Below are positions 53,372 to 62,431 of a stretch of DNA of 64,000 nt, piece after piece (positions within the stretch are counted from its first letter, which is position 1; every line of letters starts with the position of its first letter). The notes beneath the pieces were generated by a model, which had not been told where the DNA came from, ran no database searches, and saw only the letters and a list, made by a program, of their open reading frames with translations. A program made the translations under genes and the position numbers. This DNA is from Parabacteroides sp. Marseille-P3160 (GTDB lineage: Bacteria; Bacteroidota; Bacteroidia; Bacteroidales; Tannerellaceae), in assembly GCF_900162725.1 (NCBI RefSeq), contig NZ_LT799418.1, positions 4,002,379-4,066,378 on the forward strand. Direction: 5' to 3'.

Positions 53372-54313
53372 ATGAGTGCACATACTCCTTTTTTAGTCTT
53401 TTCAGGAACCAATTCCCGCTATCTGGCAGAAAAAATTTGCAACACGCTCGGTTGTCCCTTAGGTAAAATGAACATCCAGCAATTTGCAGACGGAGAGTTT
53501 TCCGTTTCGTATGAAGAATCGATCCGGGGAAAAGATGTTTTCCTGGTACAATCAACGTTCCCCAACTCAGACAACCTGATGGAGTTGCTATTGATGATGG
53601 ATGCAGCTAAACGTGCTTCGGCACATTCGATTATTGCCGTGATTCCCTATTTCGGATGGGCCAGACAAGATCGTAAAGATAAGCCCCGCGTTTCCATCGG
53701 AGCGAAACTGATCGCGGATATTTTAGGCGTTGCCGGGCTTAACCGGCTTATCACAATGGATTTACACGCAGATCAGATACAAGGGTTCTTCAACGTGCCG
53801 GTGGACCACCTTTATGCCTCTTCCGTTTTTTTAAATTACATAAAAACTTCCCTTCCGCTGGACAACTTGGTTATTGCAACTCCGGATGTCGGAGGAACCA
53901 AACGAGCCAGCACTTATGCCAAATACCTGGGGATACCACTGGTTATCTGCCATAAATCCCGCCTGCGCGCCAATGAGGTAGCGGAGATGCGGATCATCGG
54001 AGATGTCGCCGGACAAGATGTACTGCTGGTTGACGACATCGTCGACACGGCAGGCACCATTACCAAAGCGGCCGATTTAATCATGCAGAACGGAGCGAAG
54101 TCCGTGCGTGCGCTTGCCAGCCATGCCGTCATGTCGGATCCGGCCTCCCTGAGAGTCGATCAGTCCGCCCTTACGGAAATGATCTTTACAGATTCAATCC
54201 CTTATCCGAAAAAATGCGAAAAGGTGGTTATTCTCTCCATCGCGGAAATGTTTGCAGAAGCGATCCGTCGCGTCTGCCACGATGAATCCATCAGTTCCTT
54301 GTACGCAATATAA
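53372..54313 (+). CDS. prs: Ribose-phosphate pyrophosphokinase
   Basis: 313 aa from the ATG at 53372 (MSAHTPFLVFSGTNSRYLAE); earlier in-frame starts lie upstream of the promoter. It makes PRPP from ribose-5-phosphate and ATP. Motifs: FADGEFSVSYEESIRGKDVF, YFGWARQDRKDKPRVSI, MDLHADQIQGFF, and the PRPP loop DVLLVDDIVDTAGTI. Supplies purC and other nucleotide routes. Confidence 0.97.
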   Translation: MSAHTPFLVFSGTNSRYLAEKICNTLGCPLGKMNIQQFADGEFSVSYEESIRGKDVFLVQSTFPNSDNLMELLLMMDAAKRASAHSIIAVIPYFGWARQDRKDKPRVSIGAKLIADILGVAGLNRLITMDLHADQIQGFFNVPVDHLYASSVFLNYIKTSLPLDNLVIATPDVGGTKRASTYAKYLGIPLVICHKSRLRANEVAEMRIIGDVAGQDVLLVDDIVDTAGTITKAADLIMQNGAKSVRALASHAVMSDPASLRVDQSALTEMIFTDSIPYPKKCEKVVILSIAEMFAEAIRRVCHDESISSLYAI

Positions 54314-54333
54314 GAAAAAAGAACCGATAAAAG

Positions 54334-54485
54334 AGGCTGCCTAAAAAGCATTACGCCACCCTGAAAAAGGAGTATACTCAATGAATTGATTGAGTATACT
54401 CCTTTTTGAAATTGAGTATACTCACGGAAAAAATCGAGTGCACTCGATTTTTTCCGTACAAATTGTGACTTTTGGGACGGTTCCT
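54334..54485. repeat. Palindrome-array element C (22-bp period, GAGTATACTC type)
   Basis: Left end GAGGCTGCCTAAAAAGCA; right end inverted GGAACCGTCCCAAAAGTCAC. Four perfect 10-bp palindromes: GAGTATACTC at 54370, 54392 and 54414, and GAGTGCACTC at 54436, again exactly 22 bp apart. The first pair forms a perfect 19-bp hairpin (loop GAATTG) and the last lies in a perfect 34-bp palindrome (54424-54457). A-runs (CTGAAAAAGG left, CGGAAAAAAT right inverted) frame the array, as in elements A and B. It sits between the convergent ends of prs and the CoA-transferase gene. Confidence 0.88.
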
Positions 54486-54493
54486 GTATGGTA

Positions 54494-55987
54494 CTACCTG
54501 TATTTACTCCAATCGACCAGACGCATATCTCCGCTCTTCTCCAATTCCTGGTGAAAAGCGAAACAGCATTTTAAGTTCTGGGGGATGTGCCCTTTAATTC
54601 CCATCTCGAGATATTCTTTTAAGAGCGGGCGATAGTCCGGATGAGCGCAATGCTCGATGATGGTGTGCGCCCTTTGTACAGGAGATAGCCCCCGCAGGTC
54701 GGCAACCCCGTATTCCGAGATAATAATGTTGACCGAGTGTTCGCTATGATCTAAATGGGACACCATAGGGACAAAGGCGCTGATCTTTCCGTCTTTTGCC
54801 GTGGAAGGCGTGGTGAAGAGAGACAGTCCGGCCGCGCGGGTAAAGTCGCCCGAGCCGCCGATTCCGTTCATCATTCGTGTTCCCAATACATGAGTTGAAT
54901 TGATATTACCGAAGATATCCGCTTCCAAAGCAGTATTAATAGAGATCACCCCAAGGCGCCGGATGACTTCCGGATTATTCGAAATTTCCGAAGGACGAAG
55001 CAATATCCGCTGTTTGAAGAAATCGAGGCGTTCATAAATCTGATCCAACATCGGATTACTAACCGTCAGGGAGCATCCGCTGGCAAAGGTAACCAATCCC
55101 TCGTCCATCAGTTTGATAACGGCATCCTGGATTACTTCCGTATAGACTGTAAACGGAGGAATCGTCTTGTTCTCTGCCATGCATCCAAGTACGGCATTCG
55201 CCACATTGCCGACTCCGCTCTGTACCGGGCTGAACTCCTTCGGCAGTCGTCCGGCCTTCAGTTCATAAGCCAGGAAGTCGACGACATTATGTCCGATCGC
55301 CAGCGTAACCTCATCCAGTGGGGTGAATTTTCCCCCTTCTCCTTCGTTTTCGGTAACGACCACACCGGCAATCTTTGCCGGATCGACCTTCACAAAAGGT
55401 ACGCCGATACGGTCGGACGGGGAATAAATCGGTATCTCCCTCCGGTAAGGAGGATCTTTCGGCTCATAAATGTCATGTATTCCTCGTAGCTCTTTCGGAT
55501 GTTTACGATTCAATTCAATAAATATTTTGCCTGCCAGATGGCTAAGGGTAGGTACGATCCCTACGGCATTTGTCAGGATAATTTCGCCGCTTTCAGTGAC
55601 ATCCGCCGCTTCGAAGACCGCATAATCCACTTTGCCGAGAAAGCCGTATCGCAGATATTGGGCCAACTCAGACAAATGCAGATCGAAATAATCCAGTTGA
55701 CGTTCATTGATCGAAGCACGCAAGTCCTTATTCGTCTGGTAAGGAGTCCGGAACTTTATCGCTTTAGCACGGGCCAAAGCGCCATCCAAACGGTCTCCTG
55801 ACGATGCTCCGGTAAAAATCCCAATCTGGAAAGGATTTCCCTTTTCATGTTCTTCGATTGCTTTTTGGGCGATAGCTTCCGGAATGGTTTTCGGACAGCC
55901 GGCATGCGTAAATCCGCTAAAACCGACACGATCCCCATGTTTGATAAACGACGCGGCCTCTTCGGCCGTAATGTACTTTAATGCCAT
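54494..55987 (-). CDS. Acetyl-CoA hydrolase/transferase family (succinyl-CoA:acetate or propionate CoA-transferase type)
   Basis: 497 aa. Class I CoA-transferase fold: N-terminal VGFSGFTHAGCPKTIPEAIA, middle GVGNVANAVL, and the C-terminal GIGGSGDFTRAAG and YGVADLRGLSP signatures. Members move CoA between succinate and acetate or propionate, a step in the propionate fermentation usual for Bacteroidales. The exact acceptor is not decidable here. Its 3' end faces prs across element C. Confidence 0.93.
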   Translation of the reverse strand: MALKYITAEEAASFIKHGDRVGFSGFTHAGCPKTIPEAIAQKAIEEHEKGNPFQIGIFTGASSGDRLDGALARAKAIKFRTPYQTNKDLRASINERQLDYFDLHLSELAQYLRYGFLGKVDYAVFEAADVTESGEIILTNAVGIVPTLSHLAGKIFIELNRKHPKELRGIHDIYEPKDPPYRREIPIYSPSDRIGVPFVKVDPAKIAGVVVTENEGEGGKFTPLDEVTLAIGHNVVDFLAYELKAGRLPKEFSPVQSGVGNVANAVLGCMAENKTIPPFTVYTEVIQDAVIKLMDEGLVTFASGCSLTVSNPMLDQIYERLDFFKQRILLRPSEISNNPEVIRRLGVISINTALEADIFGNINSTHVLGTRMMNGIGGSGDFTRAAGLSLFTTPSTAKDGKISAFVPMVSHLDHSEHSVNIIISEYGVADLRGLSPVQRAHTIIEHCAHPDYRPLLKEYLEMGIKGHIPQNLKCCFAFHQELEKSGDMRLVDWSKYR

Positions 55988-56014
55988 AAGTTAGAAGGTT
56001 AATTAGAATAGATT

Positions 56015-56425
56015 TCAGTATTTTCGATTGAATATTTCCGAATATATAATTGCTTTTTTGAGTTCATCTATATCTCTAAAATCCAGTTTCTCTCCAAGGA
56101 AATGCTCCTCTTCTATAGGAAATAGAGAATTTGTCGACTGGGCTTTTCTCCTGATTTCGCTGTCTCCTTCAGAAGTGAGCAGAAAAGGGGAAGGAGTTGG
56201 CTTTGGCTTTTCTTTGATTACAGGAATAGGTTTAGGAGGAGAAACGTTTTTTTTCTTTTCTTCAAACTCCCCAAACAATTCCCTTAAATCGGGTATGCCG
56301 GCCGGAGTCGGATTCTGTTTACGCGCCTCTCTCTCTTTCTTTTTCTTCTTATCGGCACTAAAGATACCACTGACGGCAATCACTCCCAAAATAAGAATAT
56401 AAATCAAATCGCCCAAGTTGTCCAT
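56015..56425 (-). CDS. Conserved-type membrane-anchored protein of unknown function
   Basis: 136 aa. One N-terminal membrane helix (DLIYILILGVIAVSGIF), then a run of Lys/Glu, a Pro/Lys-rich linker (about 60-90) and a C-terminal helix IDELKKAIIYSEIFNRKY. No family recognised; similar tails occur in small Bacteroidetes membrane proteins, as far as I recall. It is 27 bp upstream of the CoA-transferase gene and divergent from miaB. Confidence 0.7.
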   Translation of the reverse strand: MDNLGDLIYILILGVIAVSGIFSADKKKKKEREARKQNPTPAGIPDLRELFGEFEEKKKNVSPPKPIPVIKEKPKPTPSPFLLTSEGDSEIRRKAQSTNSLFPIEEEHFLGEKLDFRDIDELKKAIIYSEIFNRKY

Positions 56426-56514
56426 AACTTTATTTACTTTTGCAGTCCAAATATAGACATTTATATAGAATGTACTAATTAGATCGTTTTAATATTATTT
56501 AATTATAGAACCGA

Positions 56515-57885
56515 ATGATGAATCAAGACAAAGAGGCAGACTTAAAATCTGCTGTCGAAGAAAAAGAAAATCGGATGCTCTATATCGAAACCTATGGTTG
56601 CCAGATGAACGTGGCGGACAGCGAGGTGGTCGCATCCGTGATGCAGACCGACGGATATTCAGTGACCGAAAAGTTGGAAGAAGCCGATGCTATCTTCGTG
56701 AATACCTGTTCTGTTCGAGACAATGCGGAACAACGGGTGTTAGGAAGATTACAATATTTCCAATCATTCCGCAAGAAAAACAAATCGCTGATTATCGGCG
56801 TACTGGGTTGCATGGCCGAACGTGTACGCGAAGAACTGATTAATGAGCACCGGGTTGATCTGGTGGTAGGCCCTGACTCCTATCTGGATCTGCCGAATCT
56901 GGTGGGAGCGGTCGAACGGGGCGAAAAAGCTATTAACGTGGAACTCTCCACCCAAGAAACCTACAAGGATGTGATTCCCCTCAAGCTGGGAGGAGTCCAT
57001 ATTTCCGGATTCGTATCGATCATGCGCGGCTGTAATAACTTCTGTACCTACTGTATCGTCCCTTATACCCGCGGGCGGGAACGGAGCCGCGACGTTGAAA
57101 GCATACTGAATGAAGTCCGCGACCTAAAAGCGAAAAACTACCGGGAGATCACGCTTCTGGGACAGAACGTAAATTCCTACCGGTTCGAACAAAACGGGCG
57201 TACGATCACTTTCCCTCTTCTGCTGGCACGCGTAGCCGAGGAAGTACCCGATATGCGCATCCGCTTTATGACATCACATCCGAAAGACATGAGCGACGAC
57301 ATGCTTTACGTCATAGCGGCGCACGACAATCTCTGCAAAGCAATCCACCTCCCCGCCCAGTCGGGCAGCTCGCGCATATTGAAAGTGATGAACCGGAAGT
57401 ATACCCGCGAATGGTATCTGGACCGGATTGCCGCTATCCGCCGCATCCTCCCGGAATGCGCCATTTCGACCGATCTTTTCTGCGGTTACCATTCCGAAAC
57501 GGAAGAGGATTATCTCGAAACGATCTCATTGATGCATGAAGTCCGTTATGATTCCGCCTTTCTGTTCAAATATTCCGAGCGTCCCGGCACGTATGCCGCC
57601 AAGCATCTGGCCGACGATGTCGCGGAAGAGGAGAAGGTGCGCCGCCTCCAGGGCCTGATCGACCTTCAGAACAAATTGTCCGAAGAGAGCAACCTGCGGG
57701 ACATTGGGAAAGAATTCGACGTCCTGGTCGAAGGCTTCTCCAAACGATCCAGGGAGCAATTATTCGGACGCACGGAGCAAAATAAAGTTGTCATTTTCGA
57801 CAAACGGAATTATCGTGTCGGCCAATACGTACGGGTGAGGATCGAACGCGCCACCTCCGCCACCCTTTTCGGCACGCCTGTATAA
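56515..57885 (+). CDS. miaB: tRNA-2-methylthio-N6-dimethylallyladenosine synthase
   Basis: 456 aa radical-SAM methylthiotransferase. UPF0004 domain with cluster cysteines (YGCQMNVADSE, VNTCSVRD, LGCMAERV), radical-SAM CxxxCxxC in RGCNNFCTYCIVPYTRGR, and a C-terminal TRAM domain (FDVLVEGFSKRSREQLFGRT). It modifies A37 of tRNAs reading UNN codons. ATG at 56515 or 56518. Possible -7 element TACTTTTG at 56435-56442. Confidence 0.96.
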   Translation: MMNQDKEADLKSAVEEKENRMLYIETYGCQMNVADSEVVASVMQTDGYSVTEKLEEADAIFVNTCSVRDNAEQRVLGRLQYFQSFRKKNKSLIIGVLGCMAERVREELINEHRVDLVVGPDSYLDLPNLVGAVERGEKAINVELSTQETYKDVIPLKLGGVHISGFVSIMRGCNNFCTYCIVPYTRGRERSRDVESILNEVRDLKAKNYREITLLGQNVNSYRFEQNGRTITFPLLLARVAEEVPDMRIRFMTSHPKDMSDDMLYVIAAHDNLCKAIHLPAQSGSSRILKVMNRKYTREWYLDRIAAIRRILPECAISTDLFCGYHSETEEDYLETISLMHEVRYDSAFLFKYSERPGTYAAKHLADDVAEEEKVRRLQGLIDLQNKLSEESNLRDIGKEFDVLVEGFSKRSREQLFGRTEQNKVVIFDKRNYRVGQYVRVRIERATSATLFGTPV

Positions 57886-58017
57886 TGGCACCGGTAGGTT
57901 AAAGAATGATAAATACCCCCTTTGTTTCATGAAATATTTGTTCTTTTGCCGTAAAATTGGGGAAGTTATATGATCTCCGACAAACTGATAATATAAGGTT
58001 TAATAAGAATATGTTGA

Positions 58018-58896
58018 ATGGGTAAGAATAAGAAGGGTAATCCCGTTTCCTTTTTTAATTCCCGATTGATCTCTGTGGTAAGTATTTCACTGGTGCTATT
58101 TCTGCTCGGGTTGATCTTTCTATTGGGATTGCTGGGAAACCAGCTCTCCGATTATGTAAGAGAAAATATTTCATTCTCCGTTGTCCTGAAAGATGCCCAG
58201 GACGAATCGGACGCTGTCCGTTTGCAAAAACGCCTGGAGGCTTTACCTTTCATCAAATCGACCGAATATATATCCAAAGAGCAGGCAGCCAAGGAAATGG
58301 AAGATGAATTGGGTGAGAATCCCGAAACCTTTCTGGGCTTCAATCCATTCCAGGCTTCTATCGAAGTGAACTTAAACTCGAAATATGCCAATCCCGACAG
58401 CTTGCCGGCTATCGAGAAAAAGCTGACTTCCTACACGAACGTTTCAGAAATTCTTTACCGGAAAGATATGATGCAGATGGTGAATAACAACATCAAGCGG
58501 GTAGGGCTCGTTCTCCTGACCCTGGCAGCCGTGTTGATGGCCATCTCCTTCGTTCTGATCAGCAACACCATCCGTTTGCTCATCTATTCCAAACGGTTCC
58601 TGATTCAAACGATGAAACTGGTAGGAGCGACTTCCTCATTTATCCGGAGGCCCTTTATCCGTTATAACATAGTGAGCGGAATCATGGCCGGATTTCTGGC
58701 CATACTCATGCTGGCCGGCGCCTTGTACTATCTGCAGAACGAGTTGGGAGATTTGATGACGCTGATCGATCCCCAGATCTTGCTGATTGTTGCTGCCGTT
58801 GTGATGGGGCTGGGAATTTTCCTGTCGATTATTGCGACCTATTTCGCAGTGAATAAATACCTCCGGATGGACGGAGGAAAGATGTATTACGTTTAA
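58018..58896 (+). CDS. ftsX: Cell-division permease FtsX
   Basis: 292 aa. Four membrane helices (about 22-44, 165-190, 220-240, 255-278) and an extracytoplasmic domain between the first two (SFSVVLKDAQDESDAVRLQK). With FtsE it switches on murein hydrolases at division; ftsE is not next to it here. First gene of the ftsX-DUF3098-uppP-truB-queA-folK run. Confidence 0.93.
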   Translation: MGKNKKGNPVSFFNSRLISVVSISLVLFLLGLIFLLGLLGNQLSDYVRENISFSVVLKDAQDESDAVRLQKRLEALPFIKSTEYISKEQAAKEMEDELGENPETFLGFNPFQASIEVNLNSKYANPDSLPAIEKKLTSYTNVSEILYRKDMMQMVNNNIKRVGLVLLTLAAVLMAISFVLISNTIRLLIYSKRFLIQTMKLVGATSSFIRRPFIRYNIVSGIMAGFLAILMLAGALYYLQNELGDLMTLIDPQILLIVAAVVMGLGIFLSIIATYFAVNKYLRMDGGKMYYV

Positions 58897-58919
58897 TAGA
58901 CTAAAAAAAACAGATACCA

Positions 58920-59177
58920 ATGGCTAAAAGAGATTTTGCTTTTGATAAAGAGAATTTTATCATTATCGGCATTGCAATCCTGTTGATTGTAATCGGTTTT
59001 GTGTTGATGAGTGGAGGAAGCTCTCCGGACGGAGTCTCTTTCAATCCTGAAATATTCAGCAAAAGGCGTATATCGGTCGCACCGGTCGTAACACTGGTCG
59101 GCTTCGGGGTCATGATCTTTGGTATTCTGGCACCCAATCGGATCCGGAAAGGAACGGATAAAGAGAAGAAAGCATAA
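58920..59177 (+). CDS. DUF3098 small membrane protein
   Basis: 85 aa with two membrane helices ([20 protein letters not shown] and [18 protein letters not shown]) and basic ends. DUF3098 proteins sit between ftsX and uppP across Bacteroidetes; function unknown, but the constant position suggests an envelope role. Two bp separate it from uppP. Confidence 0.9.
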   Translation: MAKRDFAFDKENFIIIGIAILLIVIGFVLMSGGSSPDGVSFNPEIFSKRRISVAPVVTLVGFGVMIFGILAPNRIRKGTDKEKKA

Positions 59178-59179
59178 GA

Positions 59180-59974
59180 ATGGGTCTATTTGAGGCAATT
59201 ATCATTGCAATCGTCGAAGGGTTAACCGAATTCCTGCCTGTTTCATCCACCGGACACATGATTATTACACAGGGATTGCTGGGGGTAGAAACCAATGAAT
59301 TTGTAAAGGCATTTACCATCATTATCCAATTCGGGGCCATCCTTTCGGTGCTTGTACTGTATTGGAAACGCTTTTTCCAGTCCTGGACGTTCTACCTGAA
59401 GTTATTAGCCGGATTTATTCCGGCAGCCGTATTGGGGTTTTTATTTAGCGACAAGATAGACGAATTACTGGAGAATGTGACGGTGGTAGCCGTGATGCTG
59501 GTGTTGGGCGGTGTCCTGATGCTATTTGTGGACCAATGGTTCAATAAACCGGCGGAAAATCAACGTCTGAGCTATAAGAACGCCTTTTGGATCGGTTGCT
59601 TCCAATGTATCGCCATGATACCGGGGGTTTCCCGTTCGATGGCGACGATTGTAGGAGGCATGCAACGCGGATTAACGCGTAAGAACGCGGCGGAATTTTC
59701 TTTTTTCCTGGCGGTACCGACGATGGCAGCCGCAACCGGTTACAAACTGTTGAAATTATTGGGTTCGGAAAGCGGACTAGAGCTGCTGAAATCCAACTGG
59801 GATGTATTGATTATCGGTAATATCGTCGCTTTTGTCGTCGCTTTGCTGGCCATTAAATTCTTTATCGGTTTTGTAACAAAATACGGATTCAGGTTTTTCG
59901 GCTGGTATCGCATCGGAGTCGGTGGATTGATTTTATTGTTTATGGCATGCGGGTATGAATTAACGGTTTTATAA
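59180..59974 (+). CDS. uppP: Undecaprenyl-diphosphatase
   Basis: 264 aa, about eight membrane helices. Signatures [15 protein letters not shown] and [14 protein letters not shown] hold the catalytic Glu, Ser and Arg. It regenerates the lipid carrier made by UppS (30197-30940) and can give bacitracin tolerance. Its stop overlaps the truB start by one base (TAATG type). Confidence 0.96.
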   Translation: MGLFEAIIIAIVEGLTEFLPVSSTGHMIITQGLLGVETNEFVKAFTIIIQFGAILSVLVLYWKRFFQSWTFYLKLLAGFIPAAVLGFLFSDKIDELLENVTVVAVMLVLGGVLMLFVDQWFNKPAENQRLSYKNAFWIGCFQCIAMIPGVSRSMATIVGGMQRGLTRKNAAEFSFFLAVPTMAAATGYKLLKLLGSESGLELLKSNWDVLIIGNIVAFVVALLAIKFFIGFVTKYGFRFFGWYRIGVGGLILLFMACGYELTVL

Positions 59975-60663
59975 TGGATTTTATCGAAGGAGAAGTACTT
60001 TTTTTTAATAAACCGCTGGATTGGACATCATTTGACCTGGTAAACAAGTTTCGCTACAAATTGTCGCGGAAGCTGAAAGTAAAGAAAATAAAAGTCGGAC
60101 ATGCCGGGACTTTGGATCCGAAAGCAACGGGCGTCCTGATCGTTTGTACGGGAAAAGCGACCAGGCGGATTGACGAGTTCCAGTATCAAACCAAGGAATA
60201 TATAGCAACGTTGAAGCTGGGGGAGACGACTCCTTCCTTTGATCTGGAAAAAGAAGTCGATCAAACCTATCCGACAGAGCATATTACGAAAGATGGCGTG
60301 GAAAAGGTTTTGGCCTCGTTTGTCGGAACCATCCAACAGATCCCTCCGGTCTATTCGGCCTGCAAAGTAGAAGGGAAAAGAGCCTACGAAATGGCGCGAA
60401 AGGGAGAAGAGGTCGCACTAAAAGCCAAGACATTGGTGATCGATGAAATGGAATTGCTGTCATACGACTTCCCGGTCGTCCGGATACGGGTGATATGCAG
60501 CAAAGGCACCTATATCCGCGCATTGGCCCGCGATATCGGCGCAGCTTTGCAGTCGGGCGCTTACCTGGTCGGATTAGAGCGAACGAGAATCGGGGAAGTA
60601 ACTTTGGATCAATGCATGTCGCCCGACGAGATCGACGCATTCCTGGAAAGAGAAATAAAATAA
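59974..60663 (+). CDS. truB: tRNA pseudouridine(55) synthase
   Basis: 229 aa, the short form without a long PUA end. Catalytic Asp in GHAGTLDPKATGVL; further motifs LGETTPSFDLEKEVD, GTIQQIPPVYSACKVEGKRAYE and CSKGTYIRALARDIG. Forms pseudouridine 55 in the T-loop of tRNAs. Placed between uppP and queA. Confidence 0.96.
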   Translation: MDFIEGEVLFFNKPLDWTSFDLVNKFRYKLSRKLKVKKIKVGHAGTLDPKATGVLIVCTGKATRRIDEFQYQTKEYIATLKLGETTPSFDLEKEVDQTYPTEHITKDGVEKVLASFVGTIQQIPPVYSACKVEGKRAYEMARKGEEVALKAKTLVIDEMELLSYDFPVVRIRVICSKGTYIRALARDIGAALQSGAYLVGLERTRIGEVTLDQCMSPDEIDAFLEREIK

Positions 60664-60683
60664 TATAAAGAATACAGAAGAAG

Positions 60684-61733
60684 ATGAAGCTTTCGAAATT
60701 CAAATTTAATTTGCCGAACAACCTGATCGCGATACATCCGTCGAAAAACCGGGATGAGGCAAGACTGATGGTGTTACATCGCAAAACGGGCGAGATCGAA
60801 CATAAGATATTCAAGGATCTGCTGGGATACTTCGGAAAGAAGGACGTGTTTGTTCTTAACAATACGCGTGTTTTCCCGGCCCGCCTTTATGGAAATAAAG
60901 AGAAGACAGGTGCCCGCATCGAGGTGTTCCTGCTCCGGGAACTGAATGCGGAGATGCGGCTATGGGACGTCCTGGTCGATCCGGCGCGTAAAATCCGTAT
61001 CGGTAACAAACTGTATTTCGGAGAAGATGACTCCATGGTGGCGGAAGTGATCGATAATACGACATCGCGGGGACGCACATTGCGTTTTCTTTTCGACGGG
61101 AACCACGACGATTTCAAGAAGACGTTGTATTCCCTGGGTGAAACACCGCTGCCCAAATACATCGACCGTCCGGTAGAGCCGGAAGATGAAGAGCGTTACC
61201 AGAATATCTTCGCTACGGAAGAAGGGGCGGTCGTGGCTCCCGCCGCCGGCCTGCACTTTAGCCGCGAATTGATGCGCCGGCTGGAGATCAACGATTGTAC
61301 ATTTACCTATCTGACCGTTCATTCGGGACTGGGTAATTTCCGCGAAATCGATGTGGAAGACTTGACCAAGCATAAAATGGACTCGGAACAGATGATTATC
61401 AACCAGGATGTGGTCGAAACGGTCAATAAGGCTAAGGATGAAGGCGGGCAGATCTGCGCCGTCGGCACTTCGGTGATGCGGGCGATCGAAACGGCTGTCA
61501 GCACGGACGGCCATTTGAAGGAATATGAAGGATGGACAAATAAATTTATTTTTCCACCTTATGACTTTAGCTTGGCAACCAGTATGATTACTAATTTCCA
61601 CCTGCCGCTTTCCACCCTCTTGATGCTTACTGCCGCTTTCGGTGACTACGACCAAGTGATGGATGCTTACCAGGTGGCAATAAAAGAGAAGTACCAATTC
61701 GGAGCGTATGGCGATGCCATGCTGATCCTTTAA
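60684..61733 (+). CDS. queA: S-adenosylmethionine:tRNA ribosyltransferase-isomerase
   Basis: 349 aa. It adds the epoxycyclopentane group in queuosine synthesis using the ribose part of SAM. Motifs: [49 protein letters not shown] and [12 protein letters not shown]. It is downstream of truB by 20 bp; the SAM it uses is made by MetK, encoded 0.7 kb further on. Confidence 0.96.
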   Translation: MKLSKFKFNLPNNLIAIHPSKNRDEARLMVLHRKTGEIEHKIFKDLLGYFGKKDVFVLNNTRVFPARLYGNKEKTGARIEVFLLRELNAEMRLWDVLVDPARKIRIGNKLYFGEDDSMVAEVIDNTTSRGRTLRFLFDGNHDDFKKTLYSLGETPLPKYIDRPVEPEDEERYQNIFATEEGAVVAPAAGLHFSRELMRRLEINDCTFTYLTVHSGLGNFREIDVEDLTKHKMDSEQMIINQDVVETVNKAKDEGGQICAVGTSVMRAIETAVSTDGHLKEYEGWTNKFIFPPYDFSLATSMITNFHLPLSTLLMLTAAFGDYDQVMDAYQVAIKEKYQFGAYGDAMLIL

Positions 61734-61742
61734 GAAGGGAAA

Positions 61743-62210
61743 ATGGCGATTGCTTATTTGGGATTGGGTTCCAATCTCGGAAATAAACGGCATAACCTGA
61801 TAAAGGCGGCAGCTTTGCTGGCTGAAAGGGGGGGAGACATCCTTGCCCTTTCGTCGTTTTACGAAACTGCTCCTTGGGGATTCGTTTCGGACAACTCTTT
61901 TCTGAACGCCGCCATGAAACTGGAAACCACTCTTTCTCCCCTGGAATTATTGGAAACGACGCAAGAGATCGAAAAAGAGCTGGGGCGGACGGAAAAGAGC
62001 AACAGTTCGGATTATCAAGACAGGGTCATCGATGTGGATTTGCTTTTATATGACGATCAGATTCTGCAAACTCCTGTTCTAACTCTTCCCCACCCGCATT
62101 TGCATGAGCGCCGTTTTGTTTTGGAGCCGTTGGCGGAGATTGCTCCGTTCTGCGTAGTTCCCGTCATAGGGAAATCCGTGGCGGAACTGCTGGAATTGCT
62201 CCGGGAGTAA
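61743..62210 (+). CDS. folK: 6-hydroxymethyl-dihydropterin pyrophosphokinase
   Basis: 155 aa. Substrate and Mg motifs: AYLGLGSNLGNKRHNL, SSFYETAPWGF, and DRVIDVDLLLYDD, followed by LPHPHLHERRFVLEPL. It activates the pterin for folate synthesis. Last gene of the operon; a weak hairpin (AAAGGG/CCCTTT, 62245-62262) follows. Confidence 0.95.
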   Translation: MAIAYLGLGSNLGNKRHNLIKAAALLAERGGDILALSSFYETAPWGFVSDNSFLNAAMKLETTLSPLELLETTQEIEKELGRTEKSNSSDYQDRVIDVDLLLYDDQILQTPVLTLPHPHLHERRFVLEPLAEIAPFCVVPVIGKSVAELLELLRE

Positions 62211-62279
62211 ATAGAAACGGAAAAGGGCGGCAACGAACCGTAAAAAAGGGTAGATTCCCTTTATTTATAAAATAATTTG

Positions 62280-62287
62280 TATATTTG
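62280..62287 (+). promoter_or_regulatory. -7 promoter element of metK
   Basis: TATATTTG matches TAnnTTTG. Transcription would begin near 62294, just before the riboswitch. No TTTG box found at -33. Confidence 0.6.
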
Positions 62288-62296
62288 CCCCCGAAT

Positions 62297-62352
62297 TAGC
62301 GTGGATAGATTTGATTTGCTTGCAACCACCGGAAAAAATGCTAAAAGAAAAG
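62297..62352 (+). ncRNA. SAM-II type riboswitch in the metK leader
   Basis: P1 arms GTGG (62301-62304) and CCAC (62326-62329) enclose AGATTTGATTTGCTTGCAA, and GCTAAAAG follows at 62340-62347. The conserved SAM-II landmarks GATTTG, GCTTGCAACC and GCTAAAA appear in the right order and spacing (recalled from the metA motif of alphaproteobacteria and Bacteroidetes). Position directly after the promoter of a SAM-synthetase gene fits. I did not resolve the P2 pseudoknot pairing with certainty. Confidence 0.85.
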
Positions 62353-62376
62353 TCTCCTCTGGGCCGTCCGGCATAA
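62338..62376 (+). CDS. Possible 12-codon upstream ORF overlapping the riboswitch
   Basis: ATG at 62338 inside the aptamer reads MLKEKSPLGRPA and stops with TAA at 62374. It is preceded by GGAAAAA. It uses the conserved GCTAAAAG of the aptamer as its second and third codons, so ribosomes and SAM-bound RNA could not occupy the site at the same time. Translation is unproven. Confidence 0.35.
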   Translation: MLKEKSPLGRPA

Positions 62377-62431
62377 TCAATTTCCTTTGTTGATTCATTA
62401 CAGATTGTTTTATCATATATAATACAAATTA

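Noticed and set aside
54369-54402. Simple rho-independent terminator between prs and the CoA-transferase gene
   Set aside because: The hairpin is strong and could stop transcription, but it is one part of a larger 22-bp-period array, so a terminator call alone would miss the structure.
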